DNA of 64,000 bases from assembly GCF_023161665.1 (NCBI RefSeq), contig NZ_JALNTW010000003.1:1-64000 (forward strand), given 5' to 3'. Source of the stretch: Shewanella sp. 1CM18E (GTDB lineage: Bacteria > Pseudomonadota > Gammaproteobacteria > Enterobacterales > Shewanellaceae). The notes under the pieces were generated by a model. It worked only from the letters and a program-made list of their open reading frames with translations, searched no databases and was not told the DNA's origin. Made by a program: the position numbers and the translations under genes. Below, piece after piece: positions 1-9,931 of this stretch (within the stretch, counting starts at the first letter, position 1; each line of letters starts with the position of its first letter).

Positions 1-61
1 TATTTACGGCGTCTTGTTAACGCACGGTAGGAAAGCTCCCTTTTAGGGAGTTATATCAAAG

Positions 62-87
62 CCACCTTCTTCAGAAGGTGGATCTTT
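62..87 (+). terminator. Possible intrinsic terminator at window edge
   Basis: A near-perfect hairpin (CCACCTTC, loop TTCA, GAAGGTGG) is followed by ATCTTTT on the plus strand. The gene it would end lies outside the window. A second small hairpin (CTCCC/GGGAG) sits just upstream at about 37-51. The minus-strand chemoreceptor gene also ends here, but the T-run favours plus-strand use. Confidence 0.4.
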
Positions 88-99
88 TACTGGCGAGCT

Positions 100-1980
100 T
101 TAAATAGTAAAGCGTGATACTCGCTCGCTGAGTTCGTTAGAAGTGTTCAGCATCATCTGAGCATTGTCGCTAACTTCTTGGGTCTGCGCTGATAATTGAT
201 GCGAGGTTTCGCTAATACCTTGGGTATTACGGCTGATATCGTCTGACACGGCGCGTTGCTCTTCAGCTGCACTGGCAATTTGGGTCGCCATATCAGTGAT
301 TTCGGTAATTGAGTCAGTGATACGCGCTAGGCTTTGCTTGGCTTGGTTGGCAAGTTCAACACTGCTATCGGCAATTTCTGTGCTCGATGCCATCGATGCT
401 ACCGCTTGTTGACTATTTTGCTGCAAGGTCGCAATCATATTGCGGATCTCTTCGGTAGAGTCCTGAGTGCGGTGACTCAATACTCGTACTTCATCGGCAA
501 CAACGGCAAAGCCACGTCCTTGCTCGCCAGCTCGTGCAGCTTCAATCGCAGCATTTAGCGCAAGTAAGTTAGTTTGCTCAGCAATCGCCTGAATGGTAGA
601 TAGGATCGTATTGATCTCTGTAACGTTAGCTTCAAGGGCTGACACCACTTGTGACGCATCACCTAACTGCTCTGATAATAGACCAATAGATTGGCTGTTT
701 TTGCTGATCACTTCATTACCTTCGATACAGGCTTGAGTTGATACTTGCGCTGCATTAGCGGTCATTTCAGCGTGGTTAGCCACTTCACTAGCGGTAGCTG
801 ACATTTCGTGGATAGCGGTAGCAATTTGATCAACATCTTGATGTTGAGCATTGACGCCATCACTAGCTTTAGCGGCGATATCTGATGAGTCATGGATCTG
901 TTTGATCAACTGCTCGGCATCATTAGAAATAGCTTTGATCATCTGCTGTAAACTTGCGATGAATCGGTTCATATGGCGCTCAAGTTCACCAATTTCATCT
1001 AGTCTGTTTGCTGAAAAACGTTGCGTTAGATCGCCATTACCATTAGATAAGGTTTCAATCGCTTTGGTCAGCTGTTGCAGTGGCTTAAACATGCTGTTTA
1101 CGATTAATGTCGCGATAACCAAAATGATAAAAGCCAGTAAAGCGACTGCAAAGATAGACTGCATAACTTGCTCTTGGATAGCCTCGTAGGCTAAAGATTT
1201 GTCTTCAACTAAGCCTAGTGTCCAAGCAGTGCCTTTAAGAGGAGTTAAGCGCAGTAATTTGTCTTTGCTATCTTGCCATTCAATAGTGCTGATCTCACCA
1301 GTTTGGCGTAGCTGCTGGATATAGGCTGGTGTAAGTCCTTTAGCGAGTTTATTAGCTGTTTGCTGAGCGAAGCTGCTGTCTCTAAAGGCAAGAATTTTAT
1401 TATTTTCATCCAGTAAAAAAGCAAAGCCTGCATTGGCAATATTCAAATCGCTCACTTGCTCTGTGATATAGCCAATACTTAAGTCGGCTGCTAATACGCC
1501 GTTACTGCTACCGTTAAAGCGCTTAGCTAAGGTCACCACGATATCGCCAGAAATATCAACATAAGGCTCGGTAGTGATAATGCCATGGCTGCGATAAGCA
1601 TCTTGATACCAAGGGCGGCTGCGACCATCAAAATCAGCAGGAATGTTGACGGACTTGTCTCCCGATACCACTAAGCCGTTATCAAACCCCATGTATAAGT
1701 TAATAAAGCCGCCAGATTCTATGCTTAACTCTAGGTCGCTTTGACTGCTAACGCCTTGGGCTAAGCGGGCTTCGTTGGCATCGATAATATGATTTTTGCT
1801 GTCTAACCAGCTAGCAATGTTATTACTTACTGCATCTGCTTGCAGAGTGAAACGATCTGAAATGGCTTGCTCGGTGTTGTGCTGTAACTGGTTTACAGAT
1901 ATCACCGCTAGGGTTGCGGTAATCGTTATAATTACCATGAGTATGGCAAGCTGGATCTTGTTTTTTATCGTAAGGTTCAT
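100..1980 (-). CDS. Methyl-accepting chemotaxis protein (dCache sensor)
   Basis: 626-residue inner-membrane chemoreceptor. Visible order: transmembrane helix at about 10-30, a periplasmic double-Cache-like sensor to about 270, a second transmembrane helix at about 275-297, HAMP at about 298-350, then the methyl-accepting coiled-coil domain. The conserved hairpin tip is present ([20 protein letters not shown]). The sensor carries a RPWY element, a PYVD element and ADLSI, a pattern reminiscent of amino-acid-binding dCache domains; ligand identity is inference. It would signal through CheA/CheW to flagellar motors. It is the downstream member of a tandem pair with the gene at 2060-3940, from which it is separated by a strong terminator, so it probably has its own promoter. 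No sigma-28-type promoter was recognised. Confidence 0.95.
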   Translation of the reverse strand: MNLTIKNKIQLAILMVIITITATLAVISVNQLQHNTEQAISDRFTLQADAVSNNIASWLDSKNHIIDANEARLAQGVSSQSDLELSIESGGFINLYMGFDNGLVVSGDKSVNIPADFDGRSRPWYQDAYRSHGIITTEPYVDISGDIVVTLAKRFNGSSNGVLAADLSIGYITEQVSDLNIANAGFAFLLDENNKILAFRDSSFAQQTANKLAKGLTPAYIQQLRQTGEISTIEWQDSKDKLLRLTPLKGTAWTLGLVEDKSLAYEAIQEQVMQSIFAVALLAFIILVIATLIVNSMFKPLQQLTKAIETLSNGNGDLTQRFSANRLDEIGELERHMNRFIASLQQMIKAISNDAEQLIKQIHDSSDIAAKASDGVNAQHQDVDQIATAIHEMSATASEVANHAEMTANAAQVSTQACIEGNEVISKNSQSIGLLSEQLGDASQVVSALEANVTEINTILSTIQAIAEQTNLLALNAAIEAARAGEQGRGFAVVADEVRVLSHRTQDSTEEIRNMIATLQQNSQQAVASMASSTEIADSSVELANQAKQSLARITDSITEITDMATQIASAAEEQRAVSDDISRNTQGISETSHQLSAQTQEVSDNAQMMLNTSNELSERVSRFTI

Positions 1981-2017
1981 TGTATATTTTTGGTTGATTA
2001 TTTATTTTCAGTAACGA

Positions 2018-2047
2018 CTAAAAGCCCTGCTGTTGCAGGGCTTTTAG
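2018..2047 (-). terminator. Intrinsic terminator between the two chemoreceptor genes
   Basis: Perfect 13-bp inverted repeat (CTAAAAGCCCTGC, loop TGTT, GCAGGGCTTTTAG). It lies directly after the stop of the minus-strand gene at 2060-3940, and the stem itself supplies a U-rich 3' side. It separates the two paralogous receptors into two transcripts. Confidence 0.85.
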
Positions 2048-2059
2048 CATTGAGATGGG

Positions 2060-3940
2060 CTAAATTTTAAAACGTGATACGCGATCGCTCAGCTCACTCG
2101 AGGTGCGCAGCATCATCTGCGCGTTGTCGCTGACCTCTTGAGTCTGCGACGACAGCTCGTTTGAGGTATCGTTAATTGCTTGAGTATTGCGGCTGATATC
2201 TTCTGACACTGCGCGTTGTTCTTCAGCTGCGCTGGCAATTTGGGTCGCCATATCATTGATCTCAGTAATAGAGTTAGTAATGCGCTCTAAACTTTGTTTA
2301 GCTTGGTTTGCAAACTCAACACTTGATTTAGCGATATCAGTGCTTGATGCCATAGAGCTTACTGCTTGCTGGCTATTTTGCTGCAAGGTCGCAATCATGG
2401 TTCTAATTTCTTCGGTAGAGTCTTGAGTGCGATGACTTAATACTCGTACCTCATCAGCTACAACTGCAAAGCCTCGCCCTTGCTCACCTGCTCGGGCAGC
2501 TTCAATGGCAGCGTTAAGCGCAAGCAAGTTAGTTTGCTCAGCAATTGCTTGGATAGTCGATAGAATTTGATTGATGTCAGTTGCATTTTGCTCGAGAGCG
2601 GAGACCACTGATGATGCATCACCTAGTTGCAGTGATAACTGCTCAATCGATTCACTGTTTTTGCTAATAACGTCGCTGCCTTCAATACATGCTTGAGTCG
2701 ATACTTGCGCTGCGTTTGCTGTCATTTCAGCATGGTTTGCCACTTCACTGGCAGTCGCTGACATCTCGTGAATAGCAGTTGCTATCTGATCCACATCTTG
2801 GTGCTGACCATTAACCCCTTCGCTGGCTTTTGCTGCAATATCTGACGACTCATTAATTTGCTTAATCAGCTGCTCTGTATCGCTTGAAATAGCTTTAACC
2901 ATCACTTGCAGGCTTTCTAAGAAGCGGTTCATATGGCTTTCAAGTAGGCCTATTTCATCTTGTTTGGTCGCAGCAAAACGCTGAGTTAAATCCCCATTAC
3001 CTTTAGACAGGGTTTCAATGGCATCGGTTAACTGCTGTAGTGGCTTGAACATGTGATTGACGATAAACGACGCCAATAACAGAATAAGCAAGGCTAGCAC
3101 TGCAACTACCGCTAATGATTGTAGCACTTGCTGTTCAATTGCTTCATAGGCGAGAGCTTTATCTTCAACAATACCTAAGGTCCATTTAGTACCTTGTAAG
3201 TTGGTTAGGCGTACAAGTTTATCTGTGCCATCTTGCCATTCAATGGTGTTTATTTCGCCTTGGTTAAGCAAGGTTTCAATATGAGCTGGGGTTAGCACTT
3301 TTGCGAGACGAGAAGCGTCTTTTTGGGCGTAGCTACTATCGCGAAACGCTAGGATTTTATTGTTTTCATCAAGCAAAAACGCAAAACCAGCATTATCAAT
3401 GTTGAGGTTGTTAATTTGCTCAGTGATATAACCAATGCTTAGGTCTGCTGCTAGCACGCCATTCATTACGCCGTTAAAGCGCTGGGCTAAAGTCACAACC
3501 GCTGCGCCGGTAATATCAATATATGGCGGAGTGGCGATCATTTCATTGCTGTTATACGCCAACTTGTACCATGGGCGGGTACGTGGATCATAATCTTCAG
3601 GCCAAGGCTGAGTTTTATCGCCAGAGATAATATCACCAGTATCAAAACCAGCATAAACGTCAATAAAGCCGCCGCCGTTTAGGGTTAACAATAGTTCTCT
3701 ATCACTGTCATGACCGCGACTAATTCTGTCTTCGTTAGCAATAATGATGCGGCGTTTATCTTCTAGCCAACTAAAAATATTATTGCTTACGGCTTCAGCA
3801 TGTAATCTAAAGCGGTCTGCAATCGCTACTTCAGTGTCTTGAGTTAGTTGACGAGTAGAAATACTGGCTAGAGTAGTGCTAATCACTAAAATTATGATTA
3901 ATACAGCAAGTTGGATCTTGTTCTTTATCGAAAGATTCAT
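2060..3940 (-). CDS. Methyl-accepting chemotaxis protein, tandem paralogue
   Basis: 626 residues, exactly the length of its neighbour at 100-1980, with the same layout: transmembrane helix, double-Cache-like sensor, transmembrane helix, HAMP and methyl-accepting domain. The cytoplasmic signalling domain is nearly identical to the neighbour's, whereas the sensor between residues about 70 and 130 differs clearly. Both keep the RPWY and ADLSI elements. This indicates a tandem duplication with sensor divergence, probably to give different ligand specificity. Signalling would be through CheA/CheW. On the minus strand upstream, a TATAAT hexamer occurs at about 4034-4039, but no convincing -35 partner was seen. 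Confidence 0.95.
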   Translation of the reverse strand: MNLSIKNKIQLAVLIIILVISTTLASISTRQLTQDTEVAIADRFRLHAEAVSNNIFSWLEDKRRIIIANEDRISRGHDSDRELLLTLNGGGFIDVYAGFDTGDIISGDKTQPWPEDYDPRTRPWYKLAYNSNEMIATPPYIDITGAAVVTLAQRFNGVMNGVLAADLSIGYITEQINNLNIDNAGFAFLLDENNKILAFRDSSYAQKDASRLAKVLTPAHIETLLNQGEINTIEWQDGTDKLVRLTNLQGTKWTLGIVEDKALAYEAIEQQVLQSLAVVAVLALLILLLASFIVNHMFKPLQQLTDAIETLSKGNGDLTQRFAATKQDEIGLLESHMNRFLESLQVMVKAISSDTEQLIKQINESSDIAAKASEGVNGQHQDVDQIATAIHEMSATASEVANHAEMTANAAQVSTQACIEGSDVISKNSESIEQLSLQLGDASSVVSALEQNATDINQILSTIQAIAEQTNLLALNAAIEAARAGEQGRGFAVVADEVRVLSHRTQDSTEEIRTMIATLQQNSQQAVSSMASSTDIAKSSVEFANQAKQSLERITNSITEINDMATQIASAAEEQRAVSEDISRNTQAINDTSNELSSQTQEVSDNAQMMLRTSSELSDRVSRFKI

Positions 3941-4201
3941 TGTTTTATCACTGATAAAATTAAGGTTTACTCGCTGATTAGGCCAGTAAATAGTAAATAT
4001 TTAGCGTAAAGGTGCGCTAGAAAAATCCGCTGCATTATAGAGCAATAGTTAAAGTTGAGTATATAGATTGTTCAGTATATTGAGTGAGTTATCTCAAATA
4101 ATAAGCAACTTTATTAAATACGCAGTGTAGCGGAGTGTGTATTATGCTGGTTATTGCTTGTCTGAATATTAAAAAAGCATGGTTTAGTGTTAGCTAAATA
4201 C
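3941..4201. other. Non-coding region between putA and the chemoreceptor pair
   Basis: About 260 AT-rich bases holding the leader of the minus-strand chemoreceptor gene. A TATAAT hexamer (minus strand, about 4034-4039) is a possible -10 box. A near-palindrome TTTATCACTGATAAA lies just before the start codon. I see no convincing ORF and no repeat copied elsewhere in the window. Confidence 0.4.
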
Positions 4202-4229
4202 AAAAAAGCCGGCTACAAAGTAACCGGCT
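4202..4229 (-). terminator. putA terminator
   Basis: On the minus strand the hairpin AGCCGGTTAC, loop TTT, GTAGCCGGCT is followed by TTTTTT. The single imperfect pair is a G-U wobble only when read on the minus strand, which assigns it to putA. Confidence 0.85.
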
Positions 4230-4258
4230 TTAGTTATTAACCTATGGTTTTATGTAGG

Positions 4259-7200
4259 TTACTCGTCGCTATCACCTAAAGACAATAACGTCGCGTTACC
4301 ACCAATAGCGGTAATATTATTGGTGTGAGTCTTTTCGGTTATAAAGCGTGTGAGGTAGTGTGGACCACCGGCTTTAGGGCCAGTACCAGATAGGCCTTGA
4401 CCACCAAAAGGCTGAACACCAACTACTGCACCAATTTGGTTACGGTTGATATAAACGTTACCAGCACGGATCTTTGCAGCTAGCTTTAAGGCGTAAGCTT
4501 CGTTGCGGCTGTGGATCCCTAAGGTCAAACCAAAGTTGGTCGAGTTAATTTCTTCAATTACTCTTTCTAGCTCAGAAGACTTATAACGGATCACATGTAA
4601 AATCGGACCGAAATGTTCCTTCTCTAATACTCTGATTGAATCAATTTCTACTGCTGTTGGTGCAACATAGTGGCCGTTTTCGGTTCCAGGCGGCAATTCG
4701 ACCTGTTTGATCAACTTCCCTACTTGCTTAATATGCTCAATATGGGCATTTAGGTTAGCCGCCGCTGTTGCATCAATCACTGGGCCAACATCAGTTTTTA
4801 TAAAGTGTGGATCGCCAATGGTTAGCTCATCCATGGCACCTTTCATCAGATCGAGTACGCGATCGGCAATATCTTCTTGTAAGAATAATACTCGTAGCGC
4901 TGAGCAGCGTTGGCCTGCACTGGTGAATGAGGATGACACGACATCATTAACCACTTGCTCAGGTTGCGAAGTAGAGTCCACCACCATTGCATTCTGACCA
5001 CCGGTTTCTGCGATAATTGGGATGATTGGCCCTTCACGCATAGCAAGTGTGCGGTTAATCTGTTTTGCGGTGGCGGTAGAACCGGTAAAGCATACGCCTG
5101 CAATACGCTCATCTGAGGTAATCGCTGCGCCAACTGTCGCACCAGTGCCCGGTAGGAACTGTAATGCTTCTTTCGGGATCCCAGCCTCATGGGCAAGCTG
5201 TGTGGCGCGGTAACCAACGATTGAAGTTTGCTCTGCGGGTTTAGCGATAACCGTGTTACCAACCGCTAGCGCGGCTGTCACTTGACCTAAGAAGATAGCT
5301 AATGGGAAGTTCCATGGGCTAATACAGATAAAGATACCACGGCCTTCGAGGTATAGCTGATTACGCTCTCCCGTAGGTCCTGGTAGCAATGTCGGCTTTT
5401 CCATCATCTTCTTGGCATTGACTGCGTAGTAGCGACAGAAATCGACAGCCTCACGGACTTCATCGATACCATCTTGAATACTCTTACCTGCTTCGCGGGT
5501 ACAAAGTGCAATCAGTTCTTCGCGGTGTTCTTCTAGCAAATCAGCCAGTTTAAATAGTGCATTAGCGCGTACTTCTACAGGGGTGTTGCACCAAGCTGGA
5601 AAAGCGGCCTGAGCACTAGCAAACGCCAATTCAACTGCTTGTTCATCAGCGAAAGTGATATTGCCAACAAAGCGGTCGGTATCAAATGGGCTTACAACTT
5701 CTTTAGTTTCACCGCTAAGCGTTACACCGTTAACCAAAGGACCCGCATTCCAAGTGACATCTTTATACTTATCTAGTTCGGCAAAAAACGGAGTCGACTC
5801 AGAAAGGATGTTCATGTTGATCCCTTTAGAGTTTTTACGCTCAGGACCAAATATATCCTCTGGTAACACGATTTTAGTATTAGCTAAGGTTTTGTAATCT
5901 TTAAGGGTTCTTAAAGGATGAACCACTAACGACTCAATCGGTGTATTAAGATCGACCAACTTGTGAACAAACGAAGTGTTAGCGCCGTTTTCAAGTAAAC
6001 GTCTAACCAAGTAAGGCAGCAAGTCTTTATGAGCACCAACAGGGGCATAGATACGGACTTTTTTAACGCCGCTCTCGGCAAGTAGCGTGTCATATAGCTC
6101 TTCACCCATGCCATGTAGGCGCTGGAATTCATAATCACGATCGCCTGCTATATCGGTAATGCTGGCAATAGTTTGTGCGTTGTGGCTGGCAAATTGCGGG
6201 TAGATGGCGCCTTTTGTGGCGTCAGATAGTAAGTATCTTGCACAAGCAAGGTAAGAAACGTCGGTACCCGCTTTGCGAGTATAAAGTGGGTAGCCAGCTT
6301 CACCGTTTTCCTGCGACCACTTTAGCTCGCTATCCCAGTACGCGCCTTTTACCAAGCGTACCGGTATTTCATCACCTTGATCTTTTGATAAGCGTGTTAG
6401 CCAACATAGTACTGGCAGTGCACGCTTTGAGTATGCTTGAACAACAATACCTAACAGCCCCCAGCCTTTGGCGGCATCTGAGTTGTATAGCTTTTGGAAG
6501 AGTTTTAATGATAGTTCTAATCTATCCATCTCTTCAGCGTCGATTGAAACGCCAACATTTAGGCTACGAGCTTGCTGAACCAGACGGGTTAAGCTGTCAT
6601 ATAGCTCGGTCAGGGTTCTGTCTTCATTAGCTACTTCATAGCGAGGGTGTAGCGCAGAGAGCTTAATTGAGATGGTTGGTCTAGGTGCATTGCTGGTGTC
6701 GTAATTTTGGCTACCTAAGGCTGCAATCGCGTTTGAGTATTCTTCAAAGTATTTTTGGGCATCTTTTTTAGTGAGTGCAGCTTCGCCTAACATGTCATAG
6801 CTGTGGGTATAACCCATCTTACGCTTATCGACACTGTTTTTAAGCGCTTCTTTTACGGTGCGCCCAAGTACAAACTGCTTACCCATGATCTTCATGGCAG
6901 CCAGCATCGACTTTCTTACAACTGGCTCACCAACCTTGTTGACCAAGCGATTAAGTAGGCTACTTGGCTTGCCATCAATATCGTGGTCAAGTTTAACCAC
7001 TTTACCGGTTAACATGAGTCCCCAAGTTGATGCGTTCACCAAAATAGAGTTGCTCTTTTTGATGTGTTCATCCCACTTAGCGCCCGACAGTTTATCTTCA
7101 ATTAGCGCATCGGCAGTATCTGAATCTGGAATACGTAATAAAGCCTCTGCAAGGCACATTAAAATAATGCCTTCGTTGGTTTCCAAACTGTATTGCTGTA

Positions 7201-7438
7201 GGAAAGCGTCGACACCGACCATTAGGCCTTTTTTGTCATATTGACGGACTTTATTAACTAGCTCATGTGCACGGTTAGTCACACGATTGAGCTCTTCATT
7301 GCTCGAAGGAACCAACTTGATCAAATCTGATAAATATTGCTCTTCATCGACAATATAGTTATCGCTGATCGCTTGGAACAGTTCGTTGAGATCGGCTGAG
7401 TCATAACGCCCAGTTAGTACTTCACTCGCTTTGAACAT
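4259..7438 (-). CDS. putA: Bifunctional proline dehydrogenase / P5C dehydrogenase PutA
   Basis: Oxidises proline to glutamate in two steps, with FAD in the proline dehydrogenase domain and NAD in the aldehyde dehydrogenase domain. The proline dehydrogenase barrel shows SIKLSALHPRYE and YAPVGAHKDLLPYLVRRLLE (about 455-485). The dehydrogenase half has an AETGG glutamate motif near 810 and the catalytic cysteine in GQRCSAL near 845. At about 1059 residues it lacks the N-terminal ribbon-helix-helix domain of the E. coli protein, so it should be a catalytic enzyme only and not its own repressor. The start was set at the internal ATG at 7438 because GGAAG lies 8 nt before it; an upstream in-frame ATG at 7453 has no good Shine-Dalgarno. 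It is monocistronic, with its own terminator. Confidence 0.97.
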   Translation of the reverse strand: MFKASEVLTGRYDSADLNELFQAISDNYIVDEEQYLSDLIKLVPSSNEELNRVTNRAHELVNKVRQYDKKGLMVGVDAFLQQYSLETNEGIILMCLAEALLRIPDSDTADALIEDKLSGAKWDEHIKKSNSILVNASTWGLMLTGKVVKLDHDIDGKPSSLLNRLVNKVGEPVVRKSMLAAMKIMGKQFVLGRTVKEALKNSVDKRKMGYTHSYDMLGEAALTKKDAQKYFEEYSNAIAALGSQNYDTSNAPRPTISIKLSALHPRYEVANEDRTLTELYDSLTRLVQQARSLNVGVSIDAEEMDRLELSLKLFQKLYNSDAAKGWGLLGIVVQAYSKRALPVLCWLTRLSKDQGDEIPVRLVKGAYWDSELKWSQENGEAGYPLYTRKAGTDVSYLACARYLLSDATKGAIYPQFASHNAQTIASITDIAGDRDYEFQRLHGMGEELYDTLLAESGVKKVRIYAPVGAHKDLLPYLVRRLLENGANTSFVHKLVDLNTPIESLVVHPLRTLKDYKTLANTKIVLPEDIFGPERKNSKGINMNILSESTPFFAELDKYKDVTWNAGPLVNGVTLSGETKEVVSPFDTDRFVGNITFADEQAVELAFASAQAAFPAWCNTPVEVRANALFKLADLLEEHREELIALCTREAGKSIQDGIDEVREAVDFCRYYAVNAKKMMEKPTLLPGPTGERNQLYLEGRGIFICISPWNFPLAIFLGQVTAALAVGNTVIAKPAEQTSIVGYRATQLAHEAGIPKEALQFLPGTGATVGAAITSDERIAGVCFTGSTATAKQINRTLAMREGPIIPIIAETGGQNAMVVDSTSQPEQVVNDVVSSSFTSAGQRCSALRVLFLQEDIADRVLDLMKGAMDELTIGDPHFIKTDVGPVIDATAAANLNAHIEHIKQVGKLIKQVELPPGTENGHYVAPTAVEIDSIRVLEKEHFGPILHVIRYKSSELERVIEEINSTNFGLTLGIHSRNEAYALKLAAKIRAGNVYINRNQIGAVVGVQPFGGQGLSGTGPKAGGPHYLTRFITEKTHTNNITAIGGNATLLSLGDSDE

Positions 7439-7818
7439 ATTAATCACTTCCATCTAGGCCATATGGGCAAAATTGCTTGAATAATTGTGTCGATTGGCCT
7501 TGACTGTTTTTCTTTTGTATACAATCTAAGGCGTTCTCGCGGCGATTATACATACAAAATGTGACGGGGGACACCTTTGTGACATCCGATGTGATTAACG
7601 TTTGATTTTCGCTGAGTAAAAAGTGCGCTAGCCCAGTGATATAAAGGGTTGCGCTAATGTTAATAAAATCGCTGAACGATTGAATTTTGCGGTTTTTATC
7701 AGTGGTTTTACTAATGTTTAGCGAGATTGATATTTTCTAAGGAGTTTAATGTGAGCAAAAGACCGCTTTGAATTACGATTCGTTATCTGTGATTTTTTAG
7801 CAACGGGTTAGCGGCAAT
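7439..7818. other. putA upstream region
   Basis: About 380 non-coding bases between putA and the SH3-protein gene. On the minus strand a TATAAT directly preceded by TG occurs at about 7543-7550 and is a candidate -10 for putA; no clear -35 was seen. Two TGTGA words lie near 7577-7600, but they are not arranged as a standard CRP palindrome. A good ribosome-binding site at about 7739 precedes only a six-codon plus-strand ORF. No operator can be named with confidence. Confidence 0.4.
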
Positions 7819-7848
7819 AAAAAAGCCCATGTTAACAACACAGGCTTT
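7819..7848 (-). terminator. Terminator of the SH3-domain gene
   Basis: The minus-strand hairpin AAAGCCTGTGTT, loop GTT, AACATGGGCTTT forms a 12-pair stem including two G-U pairs, followed by TTT. It lies after the stop of the gene at 7899-8474. Confidence 0.8.
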
Positions 7849-7898
7849 CATTTTTAGACTATTTGCCCAATTATTTTGGCAGTCATTCTTGCGGGATT

Positions 7899-8474
7899 TT
7901 ACCAGCGATTTTTAGGTTTACGCTGTGGCTTTGGTAGGTACACTAAAATAATACCTAGAAGTAAACCACCGGCAGCAATAAAACCACCTTGTTTCCACAT
8001 TTCAAAGCGTTCATTCTTTTGCATGTTAGCCAATGTTGCTTTGGCGTTGTCACGCTCTAAGCTAGCGCTTGAAAGTGCTTTCTCTGCTGCAGCCAATTGA
8101 GATTTCACTTGGCTTAGCTCTTCAGCATTGCTGTCACTAGTATTTAGTGCTGTTTCAAGTTTAGCTTTAGTTTGCTCAAGTTCAGCTTGAATTGCTGGTA
8201 GTTGAACACGCAAGCTAGTCGACTTGCTGAGCATTTTTGATTGGATCCAGCCTTCACGACCTTTGTGATCAACAATCTTGCTGTAATCGCCTTGAGTCTC
8301 TTCAAGAGAAGTCACTTGTTGCCCAGCTTCAATACTACCCAATATGCGGAATTGAGTTCCCGGTCCACCATGAAGGTAGATATAAACATCATCAGAGATG
8401 TAGCGCGTTTGGTTTGCAGCAAGTAAAGAAGGGGAAAGTAACATCATTCCCACAATAACTAGAATTCTTAACAC
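7899..8474 (-). CDS. TIGR04211-type SH3 domain and membrane-anchor protein (YgiM-like)
   Basis: About 191 residues from a GTG start at 8474. The mature order is a signal peptide ending near SLLA, a bacterial SH3 domain (YISDDVYIYLHGGPGTQFRI onward), a coiled coil of about 80 residues, and a single transmembrane helix near the C-terminus followed by a basic tail. The reading frame continues upstream to 8579, but that part crosses the terminator of the next gene and does not encode a signal peptide, so the GTG was chosen. The E. coli relative YgiM lies beside ygiF; here a CYTH-CHAD gene also lies nearby, beyond the phosphate transporter pair. Likely role: cell-envelope protein with an SH3 fold facing the periplasm. 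No enzymatic function can be inferred. Confidence 0.85.
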   Translation of the reverse strand: MLRILVIVGMMLLSPSLLAANQTRYISDDVYIYLHGGPGTQFRILGSIEAGQQVTSLEETQGDYSKIVDHKGREGWIQSKMLSKSTSLRVQLPAIQAELEQTKAKLETALNTSDSNAEELSQVKSQLAAAEKALSSASLERDNAKATLANMQKNERFEMWKQGGFIAAGGLLLGIILVYLPKPQRKPKNRW

Positions 8475-8559
8475 TAATCTATTCTCTTCTACGAAATTTA
8501 GCCCACATGCTAGGGATTTCAGGGGGCTAATGCAAGTAGCAAAAAGGGGGATAAAACGC

Positions 8560-8596
8560 AAAAGGGAAGTTTGATACAAAAAATATCAAACTTCCC
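8560..8596 (-). terminator. Terminator of the pit-DUF47 operon
   Basis: A perfect 13-bp inverted repeat (GGGAAGTTTGATA / TATCAAACTTCCC) with a 7-nt loop is followed on the minus strand by TTTTGCGTTTT. It lies after the pit stop codon and before the start of the SH3-protein gene. Confidence 0.9.
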
Positions 8597-8638
8597 TCAT
8601 CATCACGCTGTACCAGAGGTACTCATCGTGCTCAGGTG

Positions 8639-9907
8639 TTAGTTAAAGATACCTTTAATCATGAAGAAGAACATGATTGAAAGACCAGCACCTGCTGGAA
8701 GAGTAACAACCCAAGAAACTACGATGTTACGTACAACACCAATGTTAATTGCTGCAATACCACGTGCCATACCCACACCTAGAACTGCACCAACAAGTGT
8801 TTGTGTAGTAGAGATAGGTAGACCAGTACCAGAAGCAATAACAACTGTTGATGCTGCAGCAAGCTCAGCTGCAAAACCACGGCTTGGCGTTAAGTGAGTA
8901 ATGTTCTTACCAATAGTCTGCATTACGCGCTGACCAAAGATAGCTAGACCCATTACGATACCGATAGCACCAAGAGGCAGAATCCACCAAACAAGTGCTG
9001 CAGTGCTATTGATTTGACCACCGCTTTCAACAACAGAAACAACTGCTGCTAGAGGGCCAATCGCGTTAGCTACGTCGTTAGAACCGTGAGCAAATGCCAT
9101 ACAACATGCAGTTACAACCATTAAGATAGCAAATACTTTCTCAACGTTACCAAACTGAGTTTGACGGTCTGCACTAGTGTCCATTTTAAGACGCTTAATC
9201 GCAAGCATACCGCCAAAACCAACAGTAACGGCAATCAATGTTGCTAAGCCATACGCCTCAGCTGTGCTGAAGTGCAGACCCACGTGCTTAAGACCTTTAG
9301 TGATTGTCACTAGTGACATCATAAAGCCCGCAAGAGCCATATAGAAAGGTACATAACGCTTAGCGTTTTCTAGTGGGTTATCTGTGTTGAAGATAAGCTT
9401 TTGCACACTTTGGAATATCATAAAGGCGATAAAGCCAGATATTGCAGGTGTTACAATCCAAGAGCCAACGATACCGCCAACTTTACCCCATGCAACTGCA
9501 TCGGTACCCACACCCACTGCCGCGAAACCAACGATAGCGCCAACAATAGAGTGAGTAGTAGATACAGGCCAGCCTAGTGCTGACGCAACGATCAACCAGA
9601 TACCAGCAGCAAGTAACGCAGAGATCATGCCGTAAACCAGTAGTTCTGGTGAATCAATAAAGTAAGCTGAGTCGATAATGCCTTTACGAATAGTGCTGGT
9701 AACTTCACCACCAGCAAGATACGCACCTGCGAACTCAAAGATCATAGCGATAATAATCGCTTGCTTAATTGTAATAGCATTTGAACCTACAGAGGTTCCC
9801 ATAGCATTAGCAACGTCGTTTGCGCCAATACCCCATGCCATTAAAAATCCAAATACAGCCGCAATACCAATAAGCCATGGGCCGTTGGTGACTAATACAT
9901 CAACCAT
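8639..9907 (-). CDS. Inorganic phosphate transporter, PiT family
   Basis: 422-residue inner-membrane protein with about ten hydrophobic segments. Both halves carry the PiT signature: GANDVANAMGTSVGS near residue 27 and AHGSNDVANAIGPLAAV near 275. A second internal repeat is visible around the two PISTTQT/PVSTTHS elements. The family performs low-affinity phosphate (or metal-phosphate) symport driven by cation gradients. It lies 24 bp downstream of a DUF47 gene, the usual partner of PiT transporters, in one transcription unit ended by a strong terminator. Length and motifs are normal. A PHO-box-like repeat lies upstream of the operon. The symbol pitA is plausible but not certain, so none is given. 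Confidence 0.95.
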   Translation of the reverse strand: MVDVLVTNGPWLIGIAAVFGFLMAWGIGANDVANAMGTSVGSNAITIKQAIIIAMIFEFAGAYLAGGEVTSTIRKGIIDSAYFIDSPELLVYGMISALLAAGIWLIVASALGWPVSTTHSIVGAIVGFAAVGVGTDAVAWGKVGGIVGSWIVTPAISGFIAFMIFQSVQKLIFNTDNPLENAKRYVPFYMALAGFMMSLVTITKGLKHVGLHFSTAEAYGLATLIAVTVGFGGMLAIKRLKMDTSADRQTQFGNVEKVFAILMVVTACCMAFAHGSNDVANAIGPLAAVVSVVESGGQINSTAALVWWILPLGAIGIVMGLAIFGQRVMQTIGKNITHLTPSRGFAAELAAASTVVIASGTGLPISTTQTLVGAVLGVGMARGIAAINIGVVRNIVVSWVVTLPAGAGLSIMFFFMIKGIFN

Positions 9908-9931
9908 TTTGTTACCTTGATAATCTTTTGA

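Noticed and set aside
4846..5262. 138-residue frame overlapping putA in a shifted frame
   Set aside because: It is a shadow of the aldehyde dehydrogenase coding sequence, with no domain.
6175..6630. 151-residue frame antisense to putA
   Set aside because: It lies entirely within the proline dehydrogenase domain of putA and encodes no plausible protein.
7577..7600. CRP site upstream of putA
   Set aside because: Two TGTGA words are in the same orientation, not the inverted TGTGA-N6-TCACA arrangement.
7751..7771. Good ribosome-binding site before a six-codon plus-strand ORF
   Set aside because: No following gene on that strand that a leader peptide could control; probably chance.
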